The notes: generated by a model not told the origin, from the letters alone. A DNA stretch of 64,000 nucleotides from Betaproteobacteria bacterium (GCA_947453725.1 CANGHH010000001.1:434001-498000); one strand, 5' to 3'; shown: positions 8,561 to 17,703, counted from the stretch's first letter. Program-made: numbers and translations.

Positions 8561-10144
8561 ATGGTCCGGTCGGTCAATATTCGGTGGCGCCTGTTCGGCG
8601 GCCTGCTGGCGCTGGCGTTCTGCCTGTTGGTGTCCGCCGTGGCGGTCCTGCGCGGCCTCGACCGCTCGCAGCAGGCCGACCCGCTGCAGACCGGCTACCG
8701 CGGCACCGGCATGGTCCAGATCCGCGGCGATGCGGCGCTGAAGGCCCAGGCCCTGCTGCAGGCCGCGCCGCCGATCGCTTCGGCGGCCCGTTCACGGCCC
8801 AATGGACCGCTGGCCGGCAAGGTCTACAAGAACGTCCAGGTGCTGGGCGACCTGCCGCTGGGTGAGTTCGGCCGCACCATGTCGGAGATCACCAACTGGA
8901 TCGCGCCCAACGAGAGTTGCGTCTACTGCCACGTCGAAGGCAACTTCGTCGCTGACGACAAGTACACCAAGGTGGTGGCAAGGCGCATGTTCCAGATGGT
9001 CCAGCAGATCAATGCCAACTGGAAATCGCACGTCGCCGGCACCGGCGTCACCTGCTACACCTGCCACCGTGGCAATGCCTTGCCGCAGCAGCGCTGGTTC
9101 CGCCAGCTGCCGCCGGTGGCGGGTGCCGACTTCATCGGCGGCCGCTCCGTCGCCCAGCCGCTGCAGGTGCGTACCGGCACGCTGCCGGGCGACCCGCTGG
9201 CGACCTTCCTGCTCAGCGAAACGGCCGCACCCTCGGTCCGCGTGGCCAGCCCGCGGGTGCTGGCGCAGGTCGTCGGCCAGCCCATCCAGCAGGCCGAAAA
9301 GACCTACGCGCTGATGCTGCATGTGTCGCAGTCGCTGGGCGTGAACTGCAGTTTCTGCCACAACACGCGGGCCTTTTCGAGCTGGGAACAAAGCTCGCCA
9401 CAGCGCCAGACTGCCTGGTACGGCATCCGCATGGTGCGGGACATCAACAGCCAATTCCTGGAGCCGCTGAGCAGCGCATTCCCGGCCTCGGCGCCGGGCC
9501 GACTGGGGCCGGCCGGCGACACGGCCAAGGTCAACTGCGCGACCTGCCACCTGGGCGCCAACAAGCCGCTGTACGGCGCACAGATGGCCCAGCACTACCC
9601 GGCGCTGCTGCTGCCGCCGCGGGCGGCTTCGGCGCCGCCGGCCGCGGCCTCGGCGGCCGAGCCCGCACCCGATGCCGCCGCCCTGGAGGCCGCCGCCTCG
9701 GCCGCCTCAGCCGCCTCAGCCGCCTCAGCCGCTGCGCAGATCGCGGTCGCCGCTTCGGCGCCGCAGGCCGCCGCGGTACTGGCGGCTGCGCCGGCTGCCG
9801 TGGTCGCCCCCAAGCCGGCTTCTGCGCTCCCGGCGCCGGCAGCTCTGGCCTTTCCGAGCGTGCCAGCGGAGGGCGACTGTGCGTCCTTGGCGGTGGCGGC
9901 CGGCAAAGCCAGCGTGGCCGTGCCAGCGGCGCAGGCCCAGCGGCGTGTCAAGGGCAAAGGGCGGCTGCAGTTCTATATCGCGCCGGCCTCGACCTGTGCC
10001 ATGCCGGGCGTCTTCATCCTGGCCACCGAACCGGTGATCGCCTACGCCACGCTGGCGGGCTACACGCGGGTGAAGTACGTCAACCCGCGCACGGGCCTCG
10101 AAGTGGTGGGCTGGGTCGACGCCCAGCGCGTGGCATCCGACTGA
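8561..10144 (+). CDS. pufC: Reaction-centre tetrahaem cytochrome subunit (PufC-like) with extra C-terminal SH3-like domain
   Basis: PufC carries electrons from HiPIP or cytochrome c to the photo-oxidised special pair, on the periplasmic face of the reaction centre. A single N-terminal anchor (LFGGLLALAFCLLVSAVAVL, residues 11-30) lacks a lipobox. Four CxxCH motifs lie at C120, C165, C263 and C326. Probable axial ligands are M107, M143, M252 and M291, plus H157 in the segment preceding the second motif, as in the Blastochloris subunit, so the core looks functional. Unusually, the core (to about 345) continues into an Ala-rich linker (355-435) and an extra domain (440-527) with C440 and C479 and a VGWVD ending, SH3-like by eye. 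No pufL, pufM or antenna gene is nearby, so this may be a second copy. The GTG/ATG context is weak; ATG 8561 is chosen. Confidence 0.85.
   Translation: MVRSVNIRWRLFGGLLALAFCLLVSAVAVLRGLDRSQQADPLQTGYRGTGMVQIRGDAALKAQALLQAAPPIASAARSRPNGPLAGKVYKNVQVLGDLPLGEFGRTMSEITNWIAPNESCVYCHVEGNFVADDKYTKVVARRMFQMVQQINANWKSHVAGTGVTCYTCHRGNALPQQRWFRQLPPVAGADFIGGRSVAQPLQVRTGTLPGDPLATFLLSETAAPSVRVASPRVLAQVVGQPIQQAEKTYALMLHVSQSLGVNCSFCHNTRAFSSWEQSSPQRQTAWYGIRMVRDINSQFLEPLSSAFPASAPGRLGPAGDTAKVNCATCHLGANKPLYGAQMAQHYPALLLPPRAASAPPAAASAAEPAPDAAALEAAASAASAASAASAAAQIAVAASAPQAAAVLAAAPAAVVAPKPASALPAPAALAFPSVPAEGDCASLAVAAGKASVAVPAAQAQRRVKGKGRLQFYIAPASTCAMPGVFILATEPVIAYATLAGYTRVKYVNPRTGLEVVGWVDAQRVASD
9692..9727 (+). repeat. 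In-frame 9-bp tandem repeat in the pufC-like linker
   Basis: Four consecutive copies of GCCGCCTCA (the first with one mismatch) encode Ala-Ala-Ser repeats inside the Ala-rich linker of the tetrahaem cytochrome. Slippage would lengthen or shorten the linker without breaking the frame. Confidence 0.8.
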
Positions 10145-10156
10145 TCGCGCCCGGAC

Positions 10157-10621
10157 TTATTCGCGCCGCTCGCCCCTGAAATCGTCGTGGCAGGCCTTGC
10201 AGGCATGCGCCACCGAGCCGGAAGCGGTCTTCACCAGGTCGAAATTGCCGGACTTGGCCGCCGCCGACAGCTTGGCGGCCTCGGTGATCATGCGGTCGGA
10301 AGCGGCCTTGAACTTGACCGGGTCCTTCCAGATCTCGGCCTTGGTGCGGTTGGGCAAGCCCTTGTCGCTGCCCGGTACGAAAGCCGTGAAGGGCAGGGCG
10401 GCCAGGCTGCTGATCAGGTCGGCGTTTTCCGCAGCGGCCTTGGCGTCGAAGGGCGTGATGCCCTGGGCCATGAAGGCGACGCGCGCGAAGTGTGTGGCCA
10501 GCACCTGGAACGCGCCCTGGCGGTAGCGGATGGCGCTGTCGGGGGTCTGGAATTGGGCGGCTGCAGGACCTGCGAAGGCCGCGCAGACCAGGGCCAGCAG
10601 GCCCAGTCTTTGTATTTTCAT
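10157..10621 (-). CDS. Cytochrome c'
   Basis: A 154-residue periplasmic class II c-type cytochrome. A Sec signal (LGLLALVCAAFAGPAAA) is followed by a four-helix-bundle sequence and the C-terminal haem motif CKACH (residues about 141-145) seven residues before the end, the class II layout. The conserved RYRQGAFQVLATHFA helix at the start of the mature protein supports cytochrome c' rather than cytochrome c-556. Roles in this family include NO binding and protection; the physiological partner is not visible. The ATG lies 1 base after the HiPIP stop, so the two form one operon, convergent with the tetrahaem cytochrome gene. Confidence 0.9.
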   Translation of the reverse strand: MKIQRLGLLALVCAAFAGPAAAQFQTPDSAIRYRQGAFQVLATHFARVAFMAQGITPFDAKAAAENADLISSLAALPFTAFVPGSDKGLPNRTKAEIWKDPVKFKAASDRMITEAAKLSAAAKSGNFDLVKTASGSVAHACKACHDDFRGERRE

Positions 10622-10622
10622 G

Positions 10623-10934
10623 TCAGCCCGCCTTGACGTAGGAACTGCACCAGCCGCCGTTGCTGACCAGTCGGTCGGGGGTCAGGTCGCATTCGGACCA
10701 GGGGTCGGCGGCCTTGCCCAGCCAGGCCATGCAGTTGTTGCACTTCTCGGACGCCGTGTGCTTGGGGAAGCGCTTGGCGTCGACCTGGGCCGAGTCGTGC
10801 TTGTAGCCGAGCGAAGCGGCCTTGGGTTCGCTTTCCTCGATCTTCTTCGGTCCGGCGTGCGCGCTGCCGCAGGCCAGGGTGGCGCCGCTGGCGACCACCT
10901 GGAACATGAAAATTCGACGGTTGCTGGATTTCAT
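10623..10934 (-). CDS. hip: High-potential iron-sulfur protein (HiPIP)
   Basis: A 103-residue soluble [4Fe-4S] electron carrier of the periplasm. The N-terminus SNRRIFMFQVVASGATLA is a twin-arginine signal ending at GSAHA, as expected for a protein exported with its cluster. Four cluster cysteines occur in KCNNC, SEC and GGWC, with the characteristic C-terminal GGWCSSYVK. In Rubrivivax gelatinosus HiPIP is the main donor to the reaction-centre cytochrome, so its place next to a PufC-like gene fits. The start has AGGA immediately upstream. It is the first gene of the HiPIP-cytochrome c' pair; its leader to the chemoreceptor gene is only 66 bases. Confidence 0.92.
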   Translation of the reverse strand: MKSSNRRIFMFQVVASGATLACGSAHAGPKKIEESEPKAASLGYKHDSAQVDAKRFPKHTASEKCNNCMAWLGKAADPWSECDLTPDRLVSNGGWCSSYVKAG

Positions 10935-11000
10935 TCCTAGGGCTCCGGTGGTGTGCCCGCCTTGTAGGGTGGGCTGAGGGGTTGCGGTGGGGCCTGGGAC

Positions 11001-12611
11001 TCAGGCGGCTGCGGCTTCGAGGCGGAATACCCGCACCGACTCGAGCAGTTGGGCGGCCTGCTGCCGCAGGCTCTCGGCCGCGGCAGCCGATTCCTCGACC
11101 AGCGCCGCGTTTTGTTGGGTGGTCTGGTCCAGTTCCGAAACGGCCTGGCCGACCTGGTCGATGCCGCTCGTCTGTTCGCTGGCGGCGTGGCTGATCTCGC
11201 CGATCAGCGTGGTCACGCGCTCGACCTGGGCGACGATGTCCTGCATCGTGCTGCCGGCGCGGCCCACCAGCTGCACGCCGCGCTCCACGCTGTCGGCGCT
11301 GGCGCCGATCAGGCCCTTGATCTCGCGCGCCGCCGAGGCGCTGCGCTGCGCCAGGTTGCGCACCTCGCCGGCCACCACGGCAAAGCCGCGGCCCTGTTCA
11401 CCGGCCCGGGCGGCTTCGACGGCGGCATTCAGCGCCAGGATATTGGTCTGGAAGGCGATGCCGTCGATGACGCCGATGATGTCGCCGATGCGCCGGCTGG
11501 CCGTCTTGATCGCTTCCATGGTCTGCACCACCTCGCCCACCTCCTCGCCGCCCTTGCGCGCCGCAGCGCTGGCCCCTTCGGAGATGGCGTTCGCGGTGCG
11601 CGCCGTTTCGCTGTTGTTGCGCACGGTGGCGCGCAGCTCTTCCATCGCGGCGGCGGTTTGTTCCAGGCTGGCGGCCTGACGCTCGGTCCGTTCGCTGAGG
11701 TCGGTGTTGCCCCTGGCGATCTCTTCGGTGCCGGTGACGATGTGTTCGCTGCCGTCGCGCACGCTGCCGACCACGCCGGCCAGGTGCCGGCTCATGGCCC
11801 GCATCGCGTCGAGCAGTTCGCCGGTCTCGTCCTGGTAATGCGCGGTGGTCTGCACCGTGAGGTCGCCGGTGGCGGCAATCTGGGCCAGCCGGGCGGCTTC
11901 GCCGATGGGTCCGGTGATCGAACGCGTGACGCACAGGGCCAGCAGGGCGCCCAGGCTCAGCGCGGCGGCGACGAAACCCCACAGCAGCCAGCGCGCCTGC
12001 CGGTAGGCGGCTTGCGAATCGGCCACGTACTCGTCGCTGGTCTTGGCCTGCAGGCCTGACAGCGTCTGCAGCACGGTGATCCACCGCGCCTGGCGCGCCC
12101 TGACCTTGTCCATCACGAAGGCGGTGGCCTCTTCGGTCTTGCCCGACAGGCCCAGTTCGACGGCTTGCGCCAGCAGCGTGCCGTTGACCTTTTCGGCGTT
12201 GTCGATGGCGTCCATCAGCGCCTTCTCGGCCTCGCTGGCGTCGTAGCGTGCGATCAGCGCATGCAGCTCGTGCTTGGCGTTCTCGTAGCGCTTGGTGGCG
12301 TCGTCGATCGAGGCCAGCTCGGCCTTCTTCAGGTCGCTGTCCGACAGCATCGTCAGGTTGCGGATCGCCACGGCCCGCTGGCGCACCGAATCGATCATCT
12401 GGCTGGCGCGGGCAATCTGCTGGTTGTTGTTCTGTGCGATGTGCGCCATGCGGTCGTTGATCTCCGACAGGCGCAGCGTGGCGAAGACGGCCATTGCCGC
12501 CATCAGGACAAAGACGCCGGCGAAGGCGATACCCAGGCGCGGCCCGATGCGCAGCTTCAGCAGTGGCTGGATCAGCCACAAAGACCAATCGGCCTTCCGG
12601 AACGAATTCAT
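11001..12611 (-). CDS. Methyl-accepting chemotaxis protein
   Basis: A 536-residue transmembrane chemoreceptor. TM1 is about residues 22-42 ([19 protein letters not shown]), then a roughly 150-residue four-helix-type periplasmic domain, TM2 ([21 protein letters not shown]), HAMP, and the cytoplasmic signalling hairpin with the strongly conserved tip [20 protein letters not shown], which contacts CheA and CheW. There is no C-terminal CheR/CheB-binding pentapeptide (it ends LEAAAA). The ATG at 12611 has GGGGAG 7 bases upstream. The ligand cannot be inferred. The adjacent pseudaminic acid cluster is often linked to flagellin glycosylation. Confidence 0.92.
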   Translation of the reverse strand: MNSFRKADWSLWLIQPLLKLRIGPRLGIAFAGVFVLMAAMAVFATLRLSEINDRMAHIAQNNNQQIARASQMIDSVRQRAVAIRNLTMLSDSDLKKAELASIDDATKRYENAKHELHALIARYDASEAEKALMDAIDNAEKVNGTLLAQAVELGLSGKTEEATAFVMDKVRARQARWITVLQTLSGLQAKTSDEYVADSQAAYRQARWLLWGFVAAALSLGALLALCVTRSITGPIGEAARLAQIAATGDLTVQTTAHYQDETGELLDAMRAMSRHLAGVVGSVRDGSEHIVTGTEEIARGNTDLSERTERQAASLEQTAAAMEELRATVRNNSETARTANAISEGASAAARKGGEEVGEVVQTMEAIKTASRRIGDIIGVIDGIAFQTNILALNAAVEAARAGEQGRGFAVVAGEVRNLAQRSASAAREIKGLIGASADSVERGVQLVGRAGSTMQDIVAQVERVTTLIGEISHAASEQTSGIDQVGQAVSELDQTTQQNAALVEESAAAAESLRQQAAQLLESVRVFRLEAAAA

Positions 12612-12980
12612 GCGATCAACTCCCCTGCTTGCGGGCCCGCCTGCGGCGGCGCCACCCACGACCATCTATGGACTGCCTGTGTAGTGCTCGATGCGTGCCG
12701 CGGTGTTGGCGGGCGGAGACCGTCGTCGAGGCAGTCCTCGGAGGCGGGCGCCGCTGTCATGCACACACTGCAAGCAGGGACAAGCGGGCTATCGGTCGGC
12801 CGTGGCTCGACTTGAGTGCCGCGGTGACCGGCCGCGCCGGCCGCCGCGGCCTGATCGCGCCGCAGCGGCCGGCTTCGTGAAATAGGGGCGTACTGGGCGG
12901 GGCTGGATGAAGCAATTGAGGGTGAATGCCGGTGGATATCGACTGACTGCCGTGGGGCCTGCGAAATCAGACTTCAAGCC
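12612..12980. other. Intergenic region between the chemoreceptor and the pse cluster (369 bp)
   Basis: Divergent promoter region. It contains a very GC-rich patch at about 12830-12875 with self-complementary GGCCG repeats that could form hairpins. No sigma28 (TAAA/GCCGATAA) or sigma54 (TGGC/TTGC) promoter was found for either flanking gene, and no gene is visible. Confidence 0.4.
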
Positions 12981-14780
12981 ATGTTCAACGCACCCGCCAT
13001 CGACGCGCTGCTGGTCCTGCAGCGCAGCGACGTCGCCCCGCTGATCGCCCAGCGCGAGCGCTACGACGGCGTGCGCCTGCTGTTCATCGATCCGGGCACG
13101 CTGGACGCGGCGCTCCAGGGCGGCTTGTCGAACTACGAACTGCGCCGGCTGGACATCGCACGCGACCTGCCAGCCGAGGTCTACAGCGAGGCGCTGACCC
13201 GCGCCACGCTGATCGACCAGTTGCTGAGCGCCGAGCGCCGCGCGCTGTGGGCGGAGGGTCCTGCCGACGTCACGCCCTACAGCGGCTGGGACCAGATGCT
13301 GCTGTACCTGTCGCTGCAGCGCGCTTTCATGGCCCGTGCGCTGGGGCGCTGCGTGGCCGCCCAGTTCCCCGAAGCCCGCATCGGTCTGCTGCGCCCCGAC
13401 AACGCCCAGCTGATGCAGTTCGACGGCATGCTGTCGGCCGAGATGGCGGCGTTCGACCCGGCGCGTTTCTGCTTCGTCGACCGCTACGACGGCGTGCGCT
13501 TCCACCACCCGCAGATCACACAGCTGGCCTGGCACGGTCCGGCGTTGGCCCGCCAGGTGCAGGAGCAGGGCGTCGACGCCGTGGTGCACATCGCCACCTG
13601 CTTCTACGACGCCGCCGCCTACGGCGAGGCGCTTCGCGCACGCTTTCCGCAGATCCTGGACCTGCCCGGCACCTACTGCGACGTGCCGGTGGCGCGTCCG
13701 GCGCCGCTGCTGATGCGCATCGCCGACCTGCCGCCGCAGGCGCAGGACCCGAGCGCGCTGCGCTACCGCGAACGCGCGCTGGCCGTCTTCACCGAACAAC
13801 TGGCAGGCTGGATTCCGCAGCGCGCGGCCTTGCAGCAGCAGGCTGCGCTGTGGGCCGACCGCAGCCACCAGCAGGCACTGAACTTCCTGTCGCTGCGCGC
13901 CGCGCTGCAAGGCCGCCGGCCGCACTTCGTCGTCGCCGACCACGACACCGGCATGAACGGGCCCTTGTACAGCGTGGCCGCCGGCCTGGGCAGCGACATC
14001 ACGGTGCTGCCGCATTCGGGCTATGTCACCTCGGCGCTGCCGCACGGCCGCCGCGTCACCGCGGTCGAACGCCACGGCTTCGGCGCCGCGGTCCGCACGG
14101 CCTTCAACCAGCCGGTGGCGGTGCGTGCGGTGCGCTTTCGCGCCACGCCGCCGCCGCAGCCGCGCCAGACCGCGCGCCGCGTCTGCTTGCTGCTGAACAC
14201 CATGCTCAGCGAAGGTGTCAGCCACGTCGACTTCTTCCCGCTGGTCGCCTTCTACCGCCGCCTGGCGCTGCTGTGCCAAAGCGTCGGCGCCGAACTGCAG
14301 GTGCGGCTGAAGCCCAGCGTGCCGGCGCTGCAGGTCGTGGCCGGCGCCTTCGGTCAGCCGCCGGCATGGTTCCAGCGCACCTTCCTGAAGCCCATCGACG
14401 AGGTGGCCGTCGAGTCCGACCTGACCATCGCCTATGGCGAGATGACCAGCGGCGTGGCCACCTTCCTGGACGCTGCCAGCCTGGTCCTGCACGCCAGCGA
14501 ACAGTGCTGGCCGGCCGACACGCTGATCACCCCGCCCTACATCCGCGACGGCCTGGTGGCTTCGCTGGACGGCCAGGCCGCGCTGGTCCTGGTCGGCGCG
14601 CTGCTCAACGACCCTGCGCAATACCGCCGCGTGCAGGGCGAGCAGGCGACGGCCTATGCCGCGCGCTGCCGCCAGGCCCACGCCGACTTCTTCGACCCCC
14701 GCCCGCTGTCCCAAAACCCGCCACAACCTCAGACCGGGCTGCACAGCCCGGCTGCAGACCTTTGCCTTTCGGAGACCTGA
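12981..14780 (+). CDS. Unrecognised 599-residue protein of the pse cluster, glycosyltransferase-like
   Basis: I do not recognise this family with certainty. It is soluble, without signal or membrane segments. The central part contains VADHDTGMNGPLYSVAAGLG followed by ITVLPHSGY, resembling the nucleotide-sugar region of GT-B or capsule-type glycosyltransferases. A second domain begins near residue 395 (RRVCLLLNTMLSEGVSHVDF) and includes LQVRLKPS, another GT-B-like feature. The C-terminal 35 residues look disordered. It begins the run ending in pseGH, with pseB only 3 bases after its stop. The context suggests transfer of pseudaminic acid or related sugar to flagellin or a surface glycan. It lacks NeuB-like motifs, so it is not a PseI. 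Base composition matches its neighbours. Confidence 0.6.
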   Translation: MFNAPAIDALLVLQRSDVAPLIAQRERYDGVRLLFIDPGTLDAALQGGLSNYELRRLDIARDLPAEVYSEALTRATLIDQLLSAERRALWAEGPADVTPYSGWDQMLLYLSLQRAFMARALGRCVAAQFPEARIGLLRPDNAQLMQFDGMLSAEMAAFDPARFCFVDRYDGVRFHHPQITQLAWHGPALARQVQEQGVDAVVHIATCFYDAAAYGEALRARFPQILDLPGTYCDVPVARPAPLLMRIADLPPQAQDPSALRYRERALAVFTEQLAGWIPQRAALQQQAALWADRSHQQALNFLSLRAALQGRRPHFVVADHDTGMNGPLYSVAAGLGSDITVLPHSGYVTSALPHGRRVTAVERHGFGAAVRTAFNQPVAVRAVRFRATPPPQPRQTARRVCLLLNTMLSEGVSHVDFFPLVAFYRRLALLCQSVGAELQVRLKPSVPALQVVAGAFGQPPAWFQRTFLKPIDEVAVESDLTIAYGEMTSGVATFLDAASLVLHASEQCWPADTLITPPYIRDGLVASLDGQAALVLVGALLNDPAQYRRVQGEQATAYAARCRQAHADFFDPRPLSQNPPQPQTGLHSPAADLCLSET

Positions 14781-14783
14781 ACC

Positions 14784-15794
14784 ATGCTGAACAACAAGTC
14801 CATCCTCGTCACCGGCGGCACCGGTTCCTTCGGCAAGGCCTTTGCGCACACGGTGCTGCAGCGCTACCCCGGCATCAAGCGCCTGGTGATCTATTCGCGC
14901 GACGAGCTCAAGCAGTTCGAGATGGCGCAGACGCTGAACGAGAAGGTGCACCCGGGCATCCGCTACTTCATCGGCGACATCCGCGACCAGAACCGCCTGT
15001 CGCGCGCGCTGGAAGGCATCGACATCGTGGTCCATGCCGCGGCGCTGAAGCAGGTGCCGGCGGCCGAATACAACCCCTTCGAGTGCATCAAGACCAATGT
15101 GCTGGGTGCGCAGAACCTGATCGAGGCCTGCATGGACAACAAGGTGCAGCGCGTGGTTGCGCTGTCCACCGACAAGGCCGCCGCGCCGATCAACCTCTAC
15201 GGCGCCACCAAGCTGTGCAGCGACAAGCTCTTCGTCGCCGCCAACAACATCAAGGGCAACCGCGACCTGCGTTTCAGCGTCGTGCGCTACGGCAACGTGA
15301 TGGGCAGCCGCGGTTCGGTGATTCCCTTCTTCGCCGACCGCCGCGCATCCGGCGTGCTGCCGATCACCCACCCCGACATGACGCGCTTCAACATCAGCCT
15401 GACCGACGGCGTCGAGATGGTGCTGTGGGCGCTGCAGAACGCCTGGGGGGGCGAAATCTTCGTGCCCAAGATCCCGTCCTACCGCATCACCGACGTGGCT
15501 TCGGCGGTGGCGCCGCTGGCCGAACAGCGCGTCGTCGGCATCCGCCCCGGCGAGAAGATGCACGAGGAAATGATCACCCCCAGCGACAGCTACAACACCG
15601 TCGACCTGGGGCCGTATTTCGCCATCCTGCCGACCAGCGGCGAGTTCACGATGGACGATTACTGCAGCAGCACTGGGGCCACCCGCGTGGCGCCGGGCTT
15701 CAGCTACACCAGCGGCAACAATGACGAATTCCTCAGCGTCGGGCAGCTGCGCGACATGATCTCGCAAGAGGTCGCGCCGCTGGCCCAGCACTGA
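14784..15794 (+). CDS. pseB: UDP-N-acetylglucosamine 4,6-dehydratase (inverting), pseudaminic acid pathway
   Basis: First enzyme of CMP-pseudaminic acid synthesis, converting UDP-GlcNAc to UDP-2-acetamido-2,6-dideoxy-beta-L-arabino-hexos-4-ulose. A 336-residue extended SDR with NAD(P)-binding VTGGTGSFGKA at the N-terminus, HAAALKQVPAAEYNP, the catalytic STDKA element and YGATK (Tyr-x3-Lys). The length and the RDELKQFEMAQ segment are typical of PseB rather than the membrane-bound PglF/FlaA1 class. GGAGA lies 11 bases before the ATG. It is followed after 17 bases by pseC. Confidence 0.95.
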   Translation: MLNNKSILVTGGTGSFGKAFAHTVLQRYPGIKRLVIYSRDELKQFEMAQTLNEKVHPGIRYFIGDIRDQNRLSRALEGIDIVVHAAALKQVPAAEYNPFECIKTNVLGAQNLIEACMDNKVQRVVALSTDKAAAPINLYGATKLCSDKLFVAANNIKGNRDLRFSVVRYGNVMGSRGSVIPFFADRRASGVLPITHPDMTRFNISLTDGVEMVLWALQNAWGGEIFVPKIPSYRITDVASAVAPLAEQRVVGIRPGEKMHEEMITPSDSYNTVDLGPYFAILPTSGEFTMDDYCSSTGATRVAPGFSYTSGNNDEFLSVGQLRDMISQEVAPLAQH

Positions 15795-15811
15795 AGCGCC
15801 GCCACCACCCC

Positions 15812-16990
15812 ATGCGCCACATCCCTTACAGCCGCCAGAGCATCAGCGACGCCGACATCGCCGCCGTCAGCGCCGTGCTGCGCTCGGACTTCCTGACCCA
15901 GGGCGAAGAAGTGCCGCACTTCGAAGCCGCCTTCGCCGCTGCCCACCAGGTGGCGCACGCCGTCGCCGTCAGCAACGCCACCGTGGCGCTGCACCTGGCC
16001 TGCATCGCGCTGGGCGTGGGCCCGGGTACGCGCGTCTGGACGACCCCGATCAGCTTCGTGGCCAGCGCCAATTGCGCGCGCCATTGCGGCGCGGAGGTCG
16101 ACTTCGTCGACATCGACCCGCAGACCCGCAACCTCAGCGTCAGTGCCCTGCGCGCCAAGCTGGAAGTGGCCGAGCGCGAGGGCCGCTTGCCCTGCGTGCT
16201 GATCCCGGTGGACTTCGCGGGCCTGCCGGCCGACCTGGCCGAGATGCGCACGCTGGCCGACCGCTACGGCTTCGCGATCCTGGCCGATGCCTCGCACGCT
16301 ACCGGCGCCAGCTACCGCGGCGCACCGGTGGCCAGCGCCTGGGCCGACGCCACGGTGTTCAGTTTCCACGCGGTGAAGGTCATCACCACCGCCGAAGGCG
16401 GTCTGATCGCCACCCAGAACGCGGCGCTGGCCGACCAGCTGCGTCTGCTGCGCAGCCACGGCATCACGCGCGACGCTGCTCAGATGAGCGAGGCGCCCGA
16501 AGGCGACTGGGTCTACGAGCAGATCGAACTGGGCTTCAACGCGCGCATGACCGAACTGCAGGCGGCGCTGGGTCGTTCGCAACTCAGCCGCCTGCGCAGC
16601 CAGCAGGCGCGCCGGGTTCGCCTGGCCGACCGCTACGACGCCTTGCTGGCCAGCCTGCCGCTGCGCCTGCCCGCGCGCCAGGCCGACCGCAGCAGCGCCT
16701 GGCACCTGTACGCCGTGGAGATCGTGCCCGGTGCCGACGTGCCGACCCGCGCTGCGGTGTTCGCCGCCTTGCGCGCGGCGCAGATCGGCGTCAACGTGCA
16801 CTACATCCCGATCCACACCCAGCCCTACTACCGCGCGCTGGGCTTCGAGCGCGGCGACTTCCCGCACGCCGAGCGCTACTACGCCAACGCCCTGTCGCTG
16901 CCGCTCTACCCCGAGCTCGGCGACGCCGACCAGGACCGCGTCGTCGAGGTGCTGGCCAGCGCGCTGAACCGGGTCGCCGTGCCGGCTTGA
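15812..16990 (+). CDS. pseC: UDP-4-amino-4,6-dideoxy-N-acetyl-beta-L-altrosamine transaminase
   Basis: PLP-dependent aminotransferase of the DegT/DnrJ/EryC1 family performing the second step of pseudaminic acid synthesis with glutamate as donor. 392 residues. The N-terminal IPYSRQSISDADIAAV and SDFLTQGEEVPHFE motifs are typical. The cofactor lysine is in SFHAVKVITTAEGG, with the DASHATGA pocket upstream. The product of PseB is its substrate, and the two genes are adjacent. Confidence 0.94.
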   Translation: MRHIPYSRQSISDADIAAVSAVLRSDFLTQGEEVPHFEAAFAAAHQVAHAVAVSNATVALHLACIALGVGPGTRVWTTPISFVASANCARHCGAEVDFVDIDPQTRNLSVSALRAKLEVAEREGRLPCVLIPVDFAGLPADLAEMRTLADRYGFAILADASHATGASYRGAPVASAWADATVFSFHAVKVITTAEGGLIATQNAALADQLRLLRSHGITRDAAQMSEAPEGDWVYEQIELGFNARMTELQAALGRSQLSRLRSQQARRVRLADRYDALLASLPLRLPARQADRSSAWHLYAVEIVPGADVPTRAAVFAALRAAQIGVNVHYIPIHTQPYYRALGFERGDFPHAERYYANALSLPLYPELGDADQDRVVEVLASALNRVAVPA

Positions 16991-17004
16991 GGGGTGCAAC
17001 TGCC

Positions 17005-17703
17005 ATGACCGAGCGGCTGGCTGTCATCCCCGCCCGCGGCGGCAGCAAGCGCATCCCGCGCAAGAACGTGAAGCCCTTCGCCGGACGGCCGATGATCGGC
17101 CACGCCATCGCCGCGGCGCAGGCTGCCGGCGTCTTCGACCGCATCGTCGTCAGCACCGACGACGACGAGATCGCCGAGGTGGCGCGCGCCTGCGGCGCCG
17201 AGGTGCCTTTCCGCCGCCCGGCGGATCTGGCCAATGACCATGCCGGCACGCTGCCGGTCATCGCCCATGCCATCGCGGCGCTGGGCTGGCCCGACGGCGG
17301 CCCGGTCTGCTGCCTCTATCCCGGCGTGCCGCTGCTGGCCCCGGCCGACCTCGGCCGCGGACTGGACCTGCTGCAGGCCGGCGGCTGCGACTTCGCCTTC
17401 CCGGTGCTGGCCTTCGAGAGCCCGGTGCAGCGCGCGATGCGCCGCGACGCGCAGGGCCGCGTGCAGCCGCTGCAGCCCGAACACGCGCAGACCCGCACGC
17501 AAGACCTCGAGCCGGCCTTCCACGACGCCGGGCAGTTCTACTGGGGCTGGCCGGCGGCCTGGCGGGCCGGCGTCAGCCCGCACGCCGGGGGGCGCACGCT
17601 GGTGTTGCCAGCGTGGCGCGCGGTGGACATCGACACCCCCGACGACTGGACCCGCGCCGAGGCGCTTTACGCGGCGCTGCGCAGCAGCCGCGACCCGGCA
17701 TGA
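17005..17703 (+). CDS. pseF: Pseudaminic acid cytidylyltransferase
   Basis: Activates pseudaminic acid with CTP to CMP-Pse, the last step of the pathway. 232 residues of the CMP-NeuAc synthetase family. The nucleotide-binding motif is IPARGGSKRIPRKN near the N-terminus, followed by VSTDDDEIAEVA and the substrate-binding FHDAGQFYWG near residue 175. The start at 17005 lies 14 bases after the pseC stop. The stop overlaps the pseGH start by 4 bases (ATGA), indicating translational coupling. NeuA or a legionaminic acid synthetase is the alternative, but PseB and PseC context favours PseF. Confidence 0.9.
   Translation: MTERLAVIPARGGSKRIPRKNVKPFAGRPMIGHAIAAAQAAGVFDRIVVSTDDDEIAEVARACGAEVPFRRPADLANDHAGTLPVIAHAIAALGWPDGGPVCCLYPGVPLLAPADLGRGLDLLQAGGCDFAFPVLAFESPVQRAMRRDAQGRVQPLQPEHAQTRTQDLEPAFHDAGQFYWGWPAAWRAGVSPHAGGRTLVLPAWRAVDIDTPDDWTRAEALYAALRSSRDPA

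Noticed and set aside
12830-12875. GGCCG-rich hairpin as a terminator or origin
   Set aside because: No T-tract, no DnaA boxes, and the segment lies in a divergent promoter region of a GC-rich genome, so self-complementarity is expected by chance.
12981-14780. Could the first pse-cluster gene be pseI?
   Set aside because: No NeuB barrel motifs or SAF domain; it looks GT-B-like and is far longer than PseI (about 345 residues).
12789-15791. 1000-codon open frame antisense to the pse cluster
   Set aside because: The forward genes are recognisable enzymes; the antisense frame is open only because of high GC at third positions.
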